A stretch of 62,246 bases of DNA from Muribaculaceae bacterium (lineage in GTDB: Bacteria > Bacteroidota > Bacteroidia > Bacteroidales > G3-4614), in NCBI GenBank assembly GCA_017546805.1, contig JAFYRT010000056.1, positions 1-62,246 on the forward strand, read 5' to 3'. Below are positions 25,520 to 34,815 of this stretch, piece after piece. The position numbers were made by a program, and so were the translations under genes. A model generated the notes under the pieces. It was not told where the DNA came from and did no database searches. It worked only from the letters and a program-made list of their open reading frames with translations. The stretch's first letter is position 1; each line of letters begins with the position of its first letter.

Positions 25520-26140
25520 TTATTTGTTTGTAATATTTTCAGCCTTGTCAATGTATAGTGTACCATTAAGGTGATCAATTTCATGTTGGAATATTACAGC
25601 CGTAAAACCTTCGATTGTCTCTGTTTTTATTTCAAAGTTTTCGATGTCGTTGTACTCAATCGTAATATTTCTGTATCTTTCAACATCTCCTCTCATACCA
25701 GGTACAGACAAGCACCCTTCGCCTCCGAATTCTTTATCTCCACAAGTAGAGATTATTTTGGGATTCACATAGAATTCAAAAGGTTCACCCTCTTTATCAA
25801 GACGTTGAACAGCTATTAATTGTTTCCCAATTCCAACCTGAGGTGCTGCAATACCGACTCCTTCGTTTTCGGGGTTATTCACTGTCATTAACATAGAGTG
25901 GGTTAACTCCTGAAAGTAAGAACTCTCTAAATCCTCTTTAGTTAAGGGAGTTGAAATCTCTCTTAAAAAGATTGAATCACTTTCGGTATTTATTGTTTTT
26001 AAAGGCATAATTGAGTTTTTGTATCTATTTATCAACTCAATTTCCTTGTCGTTGAAAGTAATTGATTTATTATTACAGCTAATGAACATAGCAACTAATA
26101 GTATTGTTACAATTGAATATATAGGTCGTATATTCTTCAT
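25520..26140 (-). CDS. Peptide deformylase with lipoprotein-type signal
   Basis: Peptide deformylase removes formate from N-formyl-methionine. All three metal-site motifs are present: GVGIAAPQ (93-100), EGCLS (140-144) and HEIDH (185-189), so the enzyme should be active. What is odd is the N terminus: MKNIRPIYSIVTILLVAMFISC is a short basic start, a hydrophobic core and a lipobox-like ISC with C22 as possible lipid anchor, followed by an ~60-residue linker. This would place the enzyme outside the cytoplasm. It is 15 bases after an FNT-type formate channel gene. It may be a second deformylase beside a cytosolic one elsewhere. An internal start would remove the signal, but no good one was seen before residue 44. 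Confidence 0.88.
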   Translation of the reverse strand: MKNIRPIYSIVTILLVAMFISCNNKSITFNDKEIELINRYKNSIMPLKTINTESDSIFLREISTPLTKEDLESSYFQELTHSMLMTVNNPENEGVGIAAPQVGIGKQLIAVQRLDKEGEPFEFYVNPKIISTCGDKEFGGEGCLSVPGMRGDVERYRNITIEYNDIENFEIKTETIEGFTAVIFQHEIDHLNGTLYIDKAENITNK

Positions 26141-26155
26141 TTGGTTAAATCTCTA

Positions 26156-26791
26156 TTAGGGATTGTTTTTCATTACAATGCGATATAGGTTACATCCTAT
26201 AAAGTTACCTAATACTATCGATACATAAAATACCAAAACGTCTGCAAGATTGTTTAGTATAAAATCAAAAGGAACGCTCAAGTAGTAGAATGCATCAGCA
26301 ACGCAGTGGGGGAATCCGCAAATAATGAACAATGGCACTCCGAATATAAGAGGAAGGTTTTGTCCTTTTCTTGCAAATGTAACGGCTGTTGTCATAATAA
26401 ATCCACAGCCAATTGCCAACAATCCACCATTGATAGGGCCAACATTTAATCTTCCCTCCAATATTTTTTGAGCAGTGGCAGTTAATTCAAGAGGACTTAA
26501 TCTTGCTAACAATCCAACCAATAAGCATCCTATTATATTGCCACCTAATACAATAAATAGCTCAGATAGAGGTTGTTTTAGTTGAATTTTATTGTTTTTG
26601 TCTTTGAACTCAACAAAACCTGCAGTTCCTGTATATAGTTTCATTTTGTAACTAACTACAGTCAATAGACCAAATGCAAACAGAACTGCACCTATAATAT
26701 TATAGGTTGCTAAATATCCCCAACCGGCAATTCCGATTGTTATTCCTGCCATAATAGCAGCTTTAAACATTACAAATTTGGAAATTTCCAT
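26156..26791 (-). CDS. Formate/nitrite transporter family (FNT) channel
   Basis: This 211-residue protein has six membrane segments. FNT signatures seen are LYTGTAGFVEF, VLGGNIIGCLLVGL and GFPHCVADAFYY, where the histidine corresponds to the conserved gating His of FocA/NirC. It is shorter than FocA (about 280 residues), mainly in loops and tail. It is the first gene of the operon that continues with the lipoprotein-type deformylase, a formate-releasing enzyme, so formate is the favoured substrate. Nitrite or hydrosulphide transport, known for other FNT members, cannot be excluded. Confidence 0.85.
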   Translation of the reverse strand: MEISKFVMFKAAIMAGITIGIAGWGYLATYNIIGAVLFAFGLLTVVSYKMKLYTGTAGFVEFKDKNNKIQLKQPLSELFIVLGGNIIGCLLVGLLARLSPLELTATAQKILEGRLNVGPINGGLLAIGCGFIMTTAVTFARKGQNLPLIFGVPLFIICGFPHCVADAFYYLSVPFDFILNNLADVLVFYVSIVLGNFIGCNLYRIVMKNNP

Positions 26792-26874
26792 ATCAAATTC
26801 TTTATCATTAATTAAAAACCGTGCAAAGTTACTCCTAAAAATTTTATTGAGGAAATTTTATAATGATATAAACG

Positions 26875-26900
26875 AAAAAAGAGGGCTTTTGCCCTCTTTA
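26875..26900 (-). terminator. Terminator of htpG
   Basis: GAGGGC (26881-26886) and GCCCTC (26891-26896) surround a TTTT loop, with A/T runs on both sides, 22 bases past the htpG stop. Confidence 0.85.
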
Positions 26901-26921
26901 TACATACTATTTTATTGTGAA

Positions 26922-28976
26922 TTATAATAAATCTACCGAACGTTTGATAAATTTGCTTAATGCTTCACCTTTTAGCATATTATTAGATAGAAGAGCCAAA
27001 TCTATCAATTGTTTTACTAAATTGTTCTCTGAGCCATATTTAACGAGAATATCATTCTCTTTTTTACGAAGATCAGATATTTCATTCTCTTTGTTCTTGA
27101 TATCTTCTTTTTCGCTTACAGGAATTTCGTCATCCTTCTTGCCTTGATGAGAAACTTTAAGAGATTCAATTTCACTGTTTAAGCGAGTAATATTCTCAAT
27201 TATAGGCATCACTTCATTTGTACAACCATTTTCAATTTGCTCAACAACCTTTTTAGATACAGGATTCTCTGTATTTATAATCAAACAATAGCTGTCGGGC
27301 ATCTCTCCGTAGAAGTTCATCATTCCGGGTTGAAGGGCCGACATATCTTTCATCCTTCGCATAAACTCGTTTTGAGTTATTATAATAGGTTGGCTTGTCT
27401 CTCCTATAGCCTCAAACATTACAATAAAGTTTGTTTTCTCAATTTGGGGAATTTGAGATTTGAAAACACCCTCGGTCATCTGTTTTTGAGTTTCTGTAAG
27501 AGCTACTTCATTAATGTTGTTTTTCTCAACAAGTTTGTCTGCAACATTACTATCAACTCTTACAAAGCGGCTCTTCTCAATTTTTTGTTCAAGCATTCCA
27601 ATGAAGTGTACGTCAAATTGACCGTCAAACAAAATAACGTTGTAGCCTTTTGCCTCTGCCGCTTCAATGTATGAGTATTGTGCTGTTTTATCGGTAGAGT
27701 ATATGTATGTTACATTTCCGTCTTTGTCTGTTTGATTTGACTCAATCAATGTACGATACTCGTCAAGAGTGTAATATCTGTTCTCGGTATCTTTAACAAG
27801 AGCAAACTTCATAGCTTTTTCATTGAATTTCTCATCCGAAATCATTCCGTATTCTATGAATAGTTTGATTTGATCCCATTTCTCCTCAAACTGTTTGCGC
27901 TCTTTGTTGAAAATCTCTTGCAGACGGTCTGCAACTTTCTTTGTAATGTAAGTTGATATTTTCTTTACGTTTGAGTCGCTTTGCAAATATGAACGCGATA
28001 CGTTCAAAGGAATATCGGGAGAATCAATAACTCCTTGAAGTAACATCAAAAAGTCAGGAACTATGCCCTCGACAGAGTCTGTTACAAAAACTTGGTTACA
28101 ATATAGTTGTATTTTATTTCGAGAAATATCAATATTGTTTGTTACTTTTTGGAAATAAAGTATTCCTGTGAGTTTAAATGGATAGTCTACATTCAAATGT
28201 ATCCAGAATAGAGGCTCATCCATGCCGGGATATAGCTGATGATAGAATTTTTTATAATCATCATCTGTTAAATCGGTAGGTTTTCGTGTCCAAGCAGGAG
28301 TTATGTCATTGATTATATTGTCTTTTTCACTGTCAATATATTTGCCATCTTTCCACTCTTGTTCCTTGCCAAACACAATGGGTACGGGTAGGAAACTACA
28401 GTATTTTTTCAACAGTCCTTCAATTCTGCTTTTCTCCAAAAACTCTTGGTTTTCGTCGTCAATGTATAGTATAATCTCTGTACCTCTGTCTGATTTTTCA
28501 ATTTCAGACATTTCATATTCAGGAGAACCATCGCAACTCCACATAACGGCATTAGCACCATCTTTATAAGATTTAGTTCTTATTTCAACTTTTTTTGCGA
28601 CCATGAAAGCTGAATAGAAACCTAAACCAAAGTGTCCGATTATAGCATTTGCGTCGTTCTTATATTTGTCAAGAAACTCTTCGGCACTTGAAAAGGCAAT
28701 TTGGTTGATATATTTATCAATCTCTTCGCTTGTCATACCAATACCTCGGTCTGATACAGTAAGAGTTTTTTTATCGGTATCAATTGTTACGCTTACATTA
28801 ATCTCGCCAAGTTCACCTTTGAATTCATCAATAGATGATAGAGTTTTTAGTTTTTGAGTTGCGTCTACTGCATTCGATACCAACTCGCGTAAGAAAATGT
28901 CGTGATCGCTATATAAGAATTTTTTAATTACGGGGAAAATATTGTCTGTAGTTACCCCAATAGTTCCTTTTTGCAT
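26922..28976 (-). CDS. htpG: Chaperone HtpG (Hsp90)
   Basis: This is a 684-residue Hsp90-type ATPase. The N-terminal GHKL domain has RELVSNAVDATQKL, SDRGIGMT and IGHFGLGFYSAFMVA; the middle domain has RNKIQLYCNQVFVTD and IPLNVSRSYLQ; the C-terminal dimerisation domain follows. A charged insertion near residues 630-655 (SHQGKKDDEIPVSEKEDIK) lengthens it compared with E. coli HtpG, as in other Bacteroidetes. It lies beside clpC in the same orientation but is separated from it by a terminator. Confidence 0.97.
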   Translation of the reverse strand: MQKGTIGVTTDNIFPVIKKFLYSDHDIFLRELVSNAVDATQKLKTLSSIDEFKGELGEINVSVTIDTDKKTLTVSDRGIGMTSEEIDKYINQIAFSSAEEFLDKYKNDANAIIGHFGLGFYSAFMVAKKVEIRTKSYKDGANAVMWSCDGSPEYEMSEIEKSDRGTEIILYIDDENQEFLEKSRIEGLLKKYCSFLPVPIVFGKEQEWKDGKYIDSEKDNIINDITPAWTRKPTDLTDDDYKKFYHQLYPGMDEPLFWIHLNVDYPFKLTGILYFQKVTNNIDISRNKIQLYCNQVFVTDSVEGIVPDFLMLLQGVIDSPDIPLNVSRSYLQSDSNVKKISTYITKKVADRLQEIFNKERKQFEEKWDQIKLFIEYGMISDEKFNEKAMKFALVKDTENRYYTLDEYRTLIESNQTDKDGNVTYIYSTDKTAQYSYIEAAEAKGYNVILFDGQFDVHFIGMLEQKIEKSRFVRVDSNVADKLVEKNNINEVALTETQKQMTEGVFKSQIPQIEKTNFIVMFEAIGETSQPIIITQNEFMRRMKDMSALQPGMMNFYGEMPDSYCLIINTENPVSKKVVEQIENGCTNEVMPIIENITRLNSEIESLKVSHQGKKDDEIPVSEKEDIKNKENEISDLRKKENDILVKYGSENNLVKQLIDLALLSNNMLKGEALSKFIKRSVDLL

Positions 28977-29036
28977 TGTTATATATAATTTAAATTAATA
29001 CTTCTTTTTAAGGTTTTATACCTACGATTATTCAAA

Positions 29037-29066
29037 AAAAATGCCACTCTATATAGACTGACATTT
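29037..29066 (-). terminator. Terminator of clpC
   Basis: On the minus strand AATGTCAGTCTA pairs imperfectly with TAGAGTGGCATT, followed by eight T, 28 bases beyond the clpC stop. Confidence 0.75.
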
Positions 29067-29093
29067 TGACTTGTTTATATAATTCTTTAATTA

Positions 29094-31619
29094 CTATTTT
29101 ATACTTGAAATTATCTTTTTGTCTGATTTGTTGAAATCGATAACAATAGTATTGCCATTTTTTGTATCTCCTCTTAAGATTAATTCGGCAATCTCATCTT
29201 CAAGATATTGTTGTATAGCTCTTTTTAAAGGTCTTGCTCCATATTGAACATCGCAACCTGCGTCGGCAATAAACTCTTTTGCATTGTCTGTCAATTCCAA
29301 TGAATATCCTAAATTTGATAATCTTATACAAAAATCATTTAGCTCCAAATCAATGATTTTAAATATTGATTCTCTGCTCAAATTATCAAATATGACAATA
29401 TCGTCAATCCTATTTAAAAACTCAGGAGAGAACGATTTGTTCAAAGCCTTTTTTATGATAGAGTGGGCAAGCTCCTTATTGTTGGAGATATCGTTGGTGG
29501 TAAAACCAATTCCTTGTCCAAACTCTTTAAGTTGGCGAGTTCCTGTATTGGAAGTTAGAATTATTATTGTGTTCTTAAAGTCAATGTATCTTCCTAAACT
29601 ATCGGTTAGTCGTCCTTCGTCCATCACTTGAAGAAGAAGATTGAATACATCGCCATGAGCTTTTTCTATTTCGTCGAACAGAACAACAGAGTAGGGCTTA
29701 CGTCTAACTCTTTCAGTAAGTTGTCCTCCCTCGTCATGACCTACATATCCGGGAGGTGCGCCAATTAGACGCGACACGCTGAATTTTTCCATGTACTCAC
29801 TCATATCCACTCTGATAAGAGCATCTTGTGAACCAAAAAGCGATTCGGCAAGTTTCTTCGCTAAGTATGTTTTACCCACTCCTGTAGGACCTAAAAACAT
29901 AAATGTACCTATTGGCTTTTGAGGATCTTTTAGTCCGACTCTATTGCGTCGAATTGCCCTTACAACTTTGTTTATTGCATCGTCTTGACCTATGATGCAA
30001 TTTTGTAAATCGTTGCTCATGCTTAAGAGTTTTTGACTCTCTTCCTCCGCAATTTTTTTAACGGGAATTCCTGACATCATAGATACTATTTCGTCTATAG
30101 CTTGAATATCCACTATCTTTTTGCGGTTTTTCAAACTTGTTTCCCATTCATCTTTTATCATGGAGAGTTGAGCACGCAAATTCTTTTCATTATCGCGGTG
30201 TTTTGCTGCCAATTCGAAATTTTGCTCTTTTACTGCACCTAATTTCAAAGAGGCTTCTTCCTTGATTTGAGTTTCAATAATTTCAAAATCTTTAGGAGCA
30301 ATAGCTTCTGCAATGTGAGCTTTAGAACCGGCTTCGTCCATAGCATCAATAGCTTTGTCGGGAAAGTTTCTGTCGCTTATGTATTTTGCCGTAAGTCTCA
30401 CGCATGCCTCAAGGGCTTCATCTGTGTATTCTACATTGTGAAACTCCTCGTATTTGCCTTTTATTTTGTTTAATATCTGAAGTGTCTCCACTTCAGTGGT
30501 TGGGTTGACAATTATTTTTTGGAAACGACGTTCCAAAGCGCCATCCTTTTCTATGCTTTTTCTGTATTCGTCAAAAGTTGTAGCACCGATACATTGAATT
30601 TCACCTCGAGAAAGAGCAGGTTTTAATATATTTGCTGCATCAAGAGTTCCTGCTGTACTTCCTGCACCAACAATTGTGTGTATCTCATCAATAAATAGAA
30701 TTATATCTTTGTTTCTGCTTAGTTCTGAGATAATTGCTTTTATGCGCTCCTCAAATTGTCCTCGGTATTTTGTTCCTGATAGAATGGATGCCATATCAAG
30801 AGATACGATACGTTTATCGAACAAAACTCTTGAAACATTGTGTTTGACAATTCTCATGGCTAATCCTTCGACAATGGCAGATTTGCCAACGCCGGGCTCG
30901 CCAATTAAAACGGGGTTATTCTTTTTTCGGCGGCTTAGAATTTGAGAGAGACGTTCAATTTCTGTGTCTCTGCCAATGACAGGGTCGAGTTTCCCTTCCA
31001 TTGCCAATTTTGTCATGTCAATGCCAAAACTATCTAAAACAGGAGTATTGGATTTTGTCTCCTTCTTTTGGGTATCATTCTCATTGCTTGAGTCATTATT
31101 CTCTCTTGAATCATCTATGGTATCGTCGAATTCGTCATCGTCATCATTTGTAAATGATGCGCTTCTCGATTCGCTTACAGCATCTTGTGGTGTTGTAGCC
31201 AAATAAGAGTATAATTTCCCGTACGAAATATGTTCAGCTTCTAAAATTTGTGCGGCATTACTTGCTTGTTCTTTTAACATTGCCAATAAAAGATGTTCGC
31301 TGTCAATTTCTTTTGAACTTAATAATCTCGCTTCAAGAACACTGATTCTCAAAATTCTATCGGTTGTCTTGTCGGTTACAATTTCGTCAAAGTTTAAAGA
31401 GGAGTTGCTGTCTTTTATGATTTCTTTGTCAATAGCCTCTTTAATTTTTTTTATGTCTGTGCCAAAATGAGATATAGCCTCTACTGCACGGCCCGAACCT
31501 TCTCTGATTATGGCTAACAGTAGATGTTCTGGAATAATAGATTGATGCCCTGTTCGTTGGGCCTCTTCTTTACTAAATCCCAATATATCTTTAAATCTTT
31601 TAGAATAATTTTTTTCCAT
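29094..31619 (-). CDS. clpC: Clp protease ATPase ClpC
   Basis: This is an 841-residue two-ring AAA+ unfoldase that feeds ClpP. The N-terminal Clp repeats begin FKDILGFSKEEAQRTGHQ. Walker A of D1 is GEPGVGKSA and of D2 GPTGVGKTY; sensor and arginine regions are intact. A UVR-type middle domain (KLGAVKEQNFELAAKHRDNE) marks it as ClpC rather than ClpA. A strongly acidic, low-complexity linker (FTNDDDDEFDDTIDDSRENN, about residues 150-190) joins the N domain to D1. No clpP is adjacent. No mcsAB or ctsR partner was seen, unlike Firmicutes clpC operons. Confidence 0.95.
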   Translation of the reverse strand: MEKNYSKRFKDILGFSKEEAQRTGHQSIIPEHLLLAIIREGSGRAVEAISHFGTDIKKIKEAIDKEIIKDSNSSLNFDEIVTDKTTDRILRISVLEARLLSSKEIDSEHLLLAMLKEQASNAAQILEAEHISYGKLYSYLATTPQDAVSESRSASFTNDDDDEFDDTIDDSRENNDSSNENDTQKKETKSNTPVLDSFGIDMTKLAMEGKLDPVIGRDTEIERLSQILSRRKKNNPVLIGEPGVGKSAIVEGLAMRIVKHNVSRVLFDKRIVSLDMASILSGTKYRGQFEERIKAIISELSRNKDIILFIDEIHTIVGAGSTAGTLDAANILKPALSRGEIQCIGATTFDEYRKSIEKDGALERRFQKIIVNPTTEVETLQILNKIKGKYEEFHNVEYTDEALEACVRLTAKYISDRNFPDKAIDAMDEAGSKAHIAEAIAPKDFEIIETQIKEEASLKLGAVKEQNFELAAKHRDNEKNLRAQLSMIKDEWETSLKNRKKIVDIQAIDEIVSMMSGIPVKKIAEEESQKLLSMSNDLQNCIIGQDDAINKVVRAIRRNRVGLKDPQKPIGTFMFLGPTGVGKTYLAKKLAESLFGSQDALIRVDMSEYMEKFSVSRLIGAPPGYVGHDEGGQLTERVRRKPYSVVLFDEIEKAHGDVFNLLLQVMDEGRLTDSLGRYIDFKNTIIILTSNTGTRQLKEFGQGIGFTTNDISNNKELAHSIIKKALNKSFSPEFLNRIDDIVIFDNLSRESIFKIIDLELNDFCIRLSNLGYSLELTDNAKEFIADAGCDVQYGARPLKRAIQQYLEDEIAELILRGDTKNGNTIVIDFNKSDKKIISSIK

Positions 31620-31875
31620 TCTTTATAAACATCTCGGAGCTAAAAAAAAACACCTTATTTTATAATTATAACGACAAATAATGTGCCAAATTATAAACTA
31701 TGTAAAAATCTTTATGGATAGATGTTTTTGGTAATATAGAAATGGCTATCCCTTGCAACTAGTATGGTTCAAGATATTTAAATGTAGCAAAAAGTTGGAA
31801 AGATGCAGGGATAATTGACAGATAAGAGCCAAAACCAATAATATATTCTCTACTATTCTCATCACAAATATAATA

Positions 31876-31895
31876 TTACTTACTTACTTACTTAC
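31876..31895. repeat. (TTAC)5 microsatellite
   Basis: Five perfect tandem copies of TTAC. It is a candidate for slipped-strand length variation and sits outside any intact gene. Confidence 0.9.
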
Positions 31896-32076
31896 TATGC
31901 TTCTTCCTATACACGATTTGTTTAGATGTTTTGCACTTGGGAGTAGAGCATGGTTCTCCTCCAGGTTGCAAATCGGCTTAGTACAGCTCATATAATTTGC
32001 ACCCAACTTCTTCGTCGGTGTACAACTCAAATATGGCAGAGAGTGAGAAATTAAACCTTTCTGTTAAAAAAGTATC
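31888..32076 (-). pseudogene. Possible remnant of a zinc-ribbon protein
   Basis: The minus-strand frame reads SAIFELYTDEEVGCKLYELY, a stop (31978-31980), then PGGEPCSTPKCKTSKQIVYR and a stop in the TTAC repeat. There is no start codon. The pattern recalls the N-terminal zinc ribbon of IS1595-type transposases, but the match is short and by eye, so this may be chance. Confidence 0.2.
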
Positions 32077-32249
32077 TTATAAACAAAAGTATTGCTCAAA
32101 AATTGTTATTTATAATTGCTTGAAAGTATGATATAATTAAAAAATGTGAATCAAATAACCTTGTTTAAATTTTAAAAATTGGGTAAAAAGTATTATCTTT
32201 ATGCAGTTTTTTAATATATTCAAAATTTGAGAATAATTCAATTTAAATA

Positions 32250-34778
32250 ATGGATCGTATAATTAAAATTAACATTGAAGAGGAGATGAAAAAATCGTAC
32301 ATCGATTATTCGATGTCGGTTATTGTTGCCCGTGCATTACCTGATGTTAGAGACGGTTTTAAACCTGTTCACCGTAGGGTATTGTTTGGTATGAACGAAT
32401 TGGGTAACAACTCCAATAAACCACACAAAAAATCAGCGAGAATTGTTGGTGATGTATTAGGAAAGTATCACCCTCATGGAGATTCTTCAGTATATTTGAC
32501 AATGGTTCGTATGGCGCAACCATTCTCTATGCGTTATATGTTGGTTGATGGCCATGGTAACTTTGGTTCTGTTGACGGAGATAGCCCTGCGGCTATGCGT
32601 TATACTGAGGCTCGTTTGTCAAGAATTGCAGAAGAGATGCTACAAGATATCGATAAAGATACTGTAGATTTCCAAAATAACTTTGACGATACACTACAAG
32701 AACCTGTTGTATTGCCAACAAGGATACCAAACTTGCTTGTTAACGGTGTTTCAGGTATTGCTGTAGGTATGGCTACCAATATGCCAACTCACAATCTTGG
32801 TGAGGTTATTGATGGTGTGGTTGCTTATATTAACGACCCCGAAATATCTATTGAAGGGTTGATGCACTATATTAAGGCTCCAGATTTCCCAACAGGTGGA
32901 TACATTTATGGTTATGCAGGAGTTAAAGAGGCGTACGAAACCGGTAAGGGTAGAGTAATAATGCGTGCAAAAGCCGAGATTGAGATGGATGGTAATCGCG
33001 AGAAGATTGTTGTTACTGAAATCCCATACGGTGTAAACAAGGCTGAATTGATTAAAAATATAGCAGATTTAGTTGAGGATAAACGAATAGAGGGTATCTC
33101 AAATATCAATGACGAGACAGATAGCCGTTCGGGTATGCGTATAGTAATTGATGTTAAGAAAGATGCTAACTCAAATGTAATATTGAATAAACTATATAAG
33201 ATGACTGCGTTGCAATCGTCGTTTAGTGTAAATAATATTGCATTGGTTGAGGGCCGTCCTAAACTACTTAATCTAAAAGATTTGATTGAGGCATTTGTTA
33301 AACATCGCCACGAAGTTGTTATACGTCGTACAAAATTCGAACTTAACAAAGCTGAAGAGAGAGCTCACATTCTTGAAGGTTTGATTTTGGCCTGTGACCA
33401 CTTGGATGAAGTAATTGCAATTATCAGAGCATCTAAAACTCGTGATATGGCTCGTGAGAATCTAAGAGAACGCTTTGGTTTGTCAGATGTTCAAGCAAAA
33501 GCAATCGTAGATATGCGTTTGGGTCAGTTGACAGGAATGGAGCAAGAGGACCTACGTGAGAAATACAATATGACAATGGAGCAAATTGCATACTTGAAAA
33601 CTATCTTGGAAGATAATGCAGTTTGTATGAAAGTTGTTACCGACGAGCTATTGGAGATTAAAGAAAAATATGCCGATGAGCGTAGAAGCGAAATTGTATA
33701 TGCTTCTGAGGAGTTCAATCCCGAAGATTTCTATGCTGATGAGGAGATGATTATTACAATCTCGCACATGGGTTATATAAAACGTACTCCTTTGGCTGAT
33801 TTCAGAAGTCAAAATCGTGGTGGAGTAGGTGCTAAAGGTAGCGAAACAAGAGACGAAGACTTTATTGAGTATATATATCCTGCATCAATGCACAACTATA
33901 TGTTGTTCTTTACACAACGTGGTAAATGTTATTGGATGAAGGTATATGATATTCCTGAAGGAACAAAAACATCAAAAGGTCGTGCAATTCAAAACTTGTT
34001 GAATATTGATTCTGATGATAAAGTAAATGCATTTATCAGAGTTAAAAATCTTCAAGATCCCGAATTTAACTCAACTCACAATTTGGTGTTCTGTACTAAA
34101 CAAGGTATTATCAAGAAAACAAAACTTGAAGCATACTCTCGTCCAAGACAAAATGGTGTTAACGCAATTATCATACGAGAAGATGATCAAGTAATACAAG
34201 TTGGTCTTACTAATGGAGATTCTGAGATTATAATTGCAAACAAATATGGTAGAGCAATTCGTTTCCACGAAAGTAAAGTAAGAGAGATGGGACGTATGTC
34301 AACCGGAGTTAAAGCAATTACTCTCGACGAGGACGGACAAGACGAAGTTGTAGGAATGGTTTGTATAAACGATAAAGAGAAAGAGAGCATTATGGTTGTT
34401 TCGGAACAAGGTTACGGAAAGAGATCATACATCGATGACTATCGTATAACAAATCGTGGTGGTAAAGGTGTTAAAACAATCAATATCACTGATAAGACAG
34501 GTAATTTGATTGCAATTAAGAGTGTGACAGAAGATAATGATTTGGTAATCATTAATAAATCGGGAATCACACTTCGTATGACTCTTGAAGATGTTAGAAT
34601 TATGGGTAGAGCAACACAAGGTGTTCGACTTATAAATTTGGAGAAGAGAAATGACGAAATTGCATCGGTTTGTGTTGTTGATAAAGAAGAGGAACAACCT
34701 GTTCAGGAAGTATCAGAGGTTGTTGAAGGAGAAAATACTACTCCTGAAACTAACGTTGAAACAGAGGTTACAGAATAA
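32250..34778 (+). CDS. gyrA: DNA gyrase subunit A
   Basis: This is the 842-residue breakage-reunion subunit of gyrase. The winged-helix region has [11 protein letters not shown] and the catalytic tyrosine Y118 in [10 protein letters not shown]. The C-terminal beta-pinwheel repeats follow, and the end is acidic ([20 protein letters not shown]). In the quinolone-determining region the sequence is [17 protein letters not shown]. The position equal to E. coli S83 is serine (S79), but that equal to D87 is leucine (L83). It is 37 bases upstream of a TPR gene, with which it may be co-transcribed. Confidence 0.98.
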   Translation: MDRIIKINIEEEMKKSYIDYSMSVIVARALPDVRDGFKPVHRRVLFGMNELGNNSNKPHKKSARIVGDVLGKYHPHGDSSVYLTMVRMAQPFSMRYMLVDGHGNFGSVDGDSPAAMRYTEARLSRIAEEMLQDIDKDTVDFQNNFDDTLQEPVVLPTRIPNLLVNGVSGIAVGMATNMPTHNLGEVIDGVVAYINDPEISIEGLMHYIKAPDFPTGGYIYGYAGVKEAYETGKGRVIMRAKAEIEMDGNREKIVVTEIPYGVNKAELIKNIADLVEDKRIEGISNINDETDSRSGMRIVIDVKKDANSNVILNKLYKMTALQSSFSVNNIALVEGRPKLLNLKDLIEAFVKHRHEVVIRRTKFELNKAEERAHILEGLILACDHLDEVIAIIRASKTRDMARENLRERFGLSDVQAKAIVDMRLGQLTGMEQEDLREKYNMTMEQIAYLKTILEDNAVCMKVVTDELLEIKEKYADERRSEIVYASEEFNPEDFYADEEMIITISHMGYIKRTPLADFRSQNRGGVGAKGSETRDEDFIEYIYPASMHNYMLFFTQRGKCYWMKVYDIPEGTKTSKGRAIQNLLNIDSDDKVNAFIRVKNLQDPEFNSTHNLVFCTKQGIIKKTKLEAYSRPRQNGVNAIIIREDDQVIQVGLTNGDSEIIIANKYGRAIRFHESKVREMGRMSTGVKAITLDEDGQDEVVGMVCINDKEKESIMVVSEQGYGKRSYIDDYRITNRGGKGVKTINITDKTGNLIAIKSVTEDNDLVIINKSGITLRMTLEDVRIMGRATQGVRLINLEKRNDEIASVCVVDKEEEQPVQEVSEVVEGENTTPETNVETEVTE

Positions 34779-34815
34779 ATAAAAGAGGAATAAAACATTT
34801 CAAAAATAAATTAAC

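Larger units (their letters stand above)
31620..32249. other. 630-base gene-free stretch between clpC and gyrA
   Basis: It should hold the divergent clpC and gyrA promoters, though no convincing TAnnTTTG box was found. It also contains a (TTAC)5 microsatellite at 31876-31895 and a start-less, interrupted reading frame at 31888-32076. Confidence 0.5.

Noticed and set aside
31876-31895. CRISPR or other spaced repeat array
   Set aside because: It is a simple tetranucleotide repeat without spacers.
31930-32000. tRNA-like string (GGAGTAGAGCA ... GGTTGCAAATC) in the clpC-gyrA gap
   Set aside because: It recalls D-arm and T-arm consensus pieces, but no acceptor stem, anticodon stem or correct spacing could be built.
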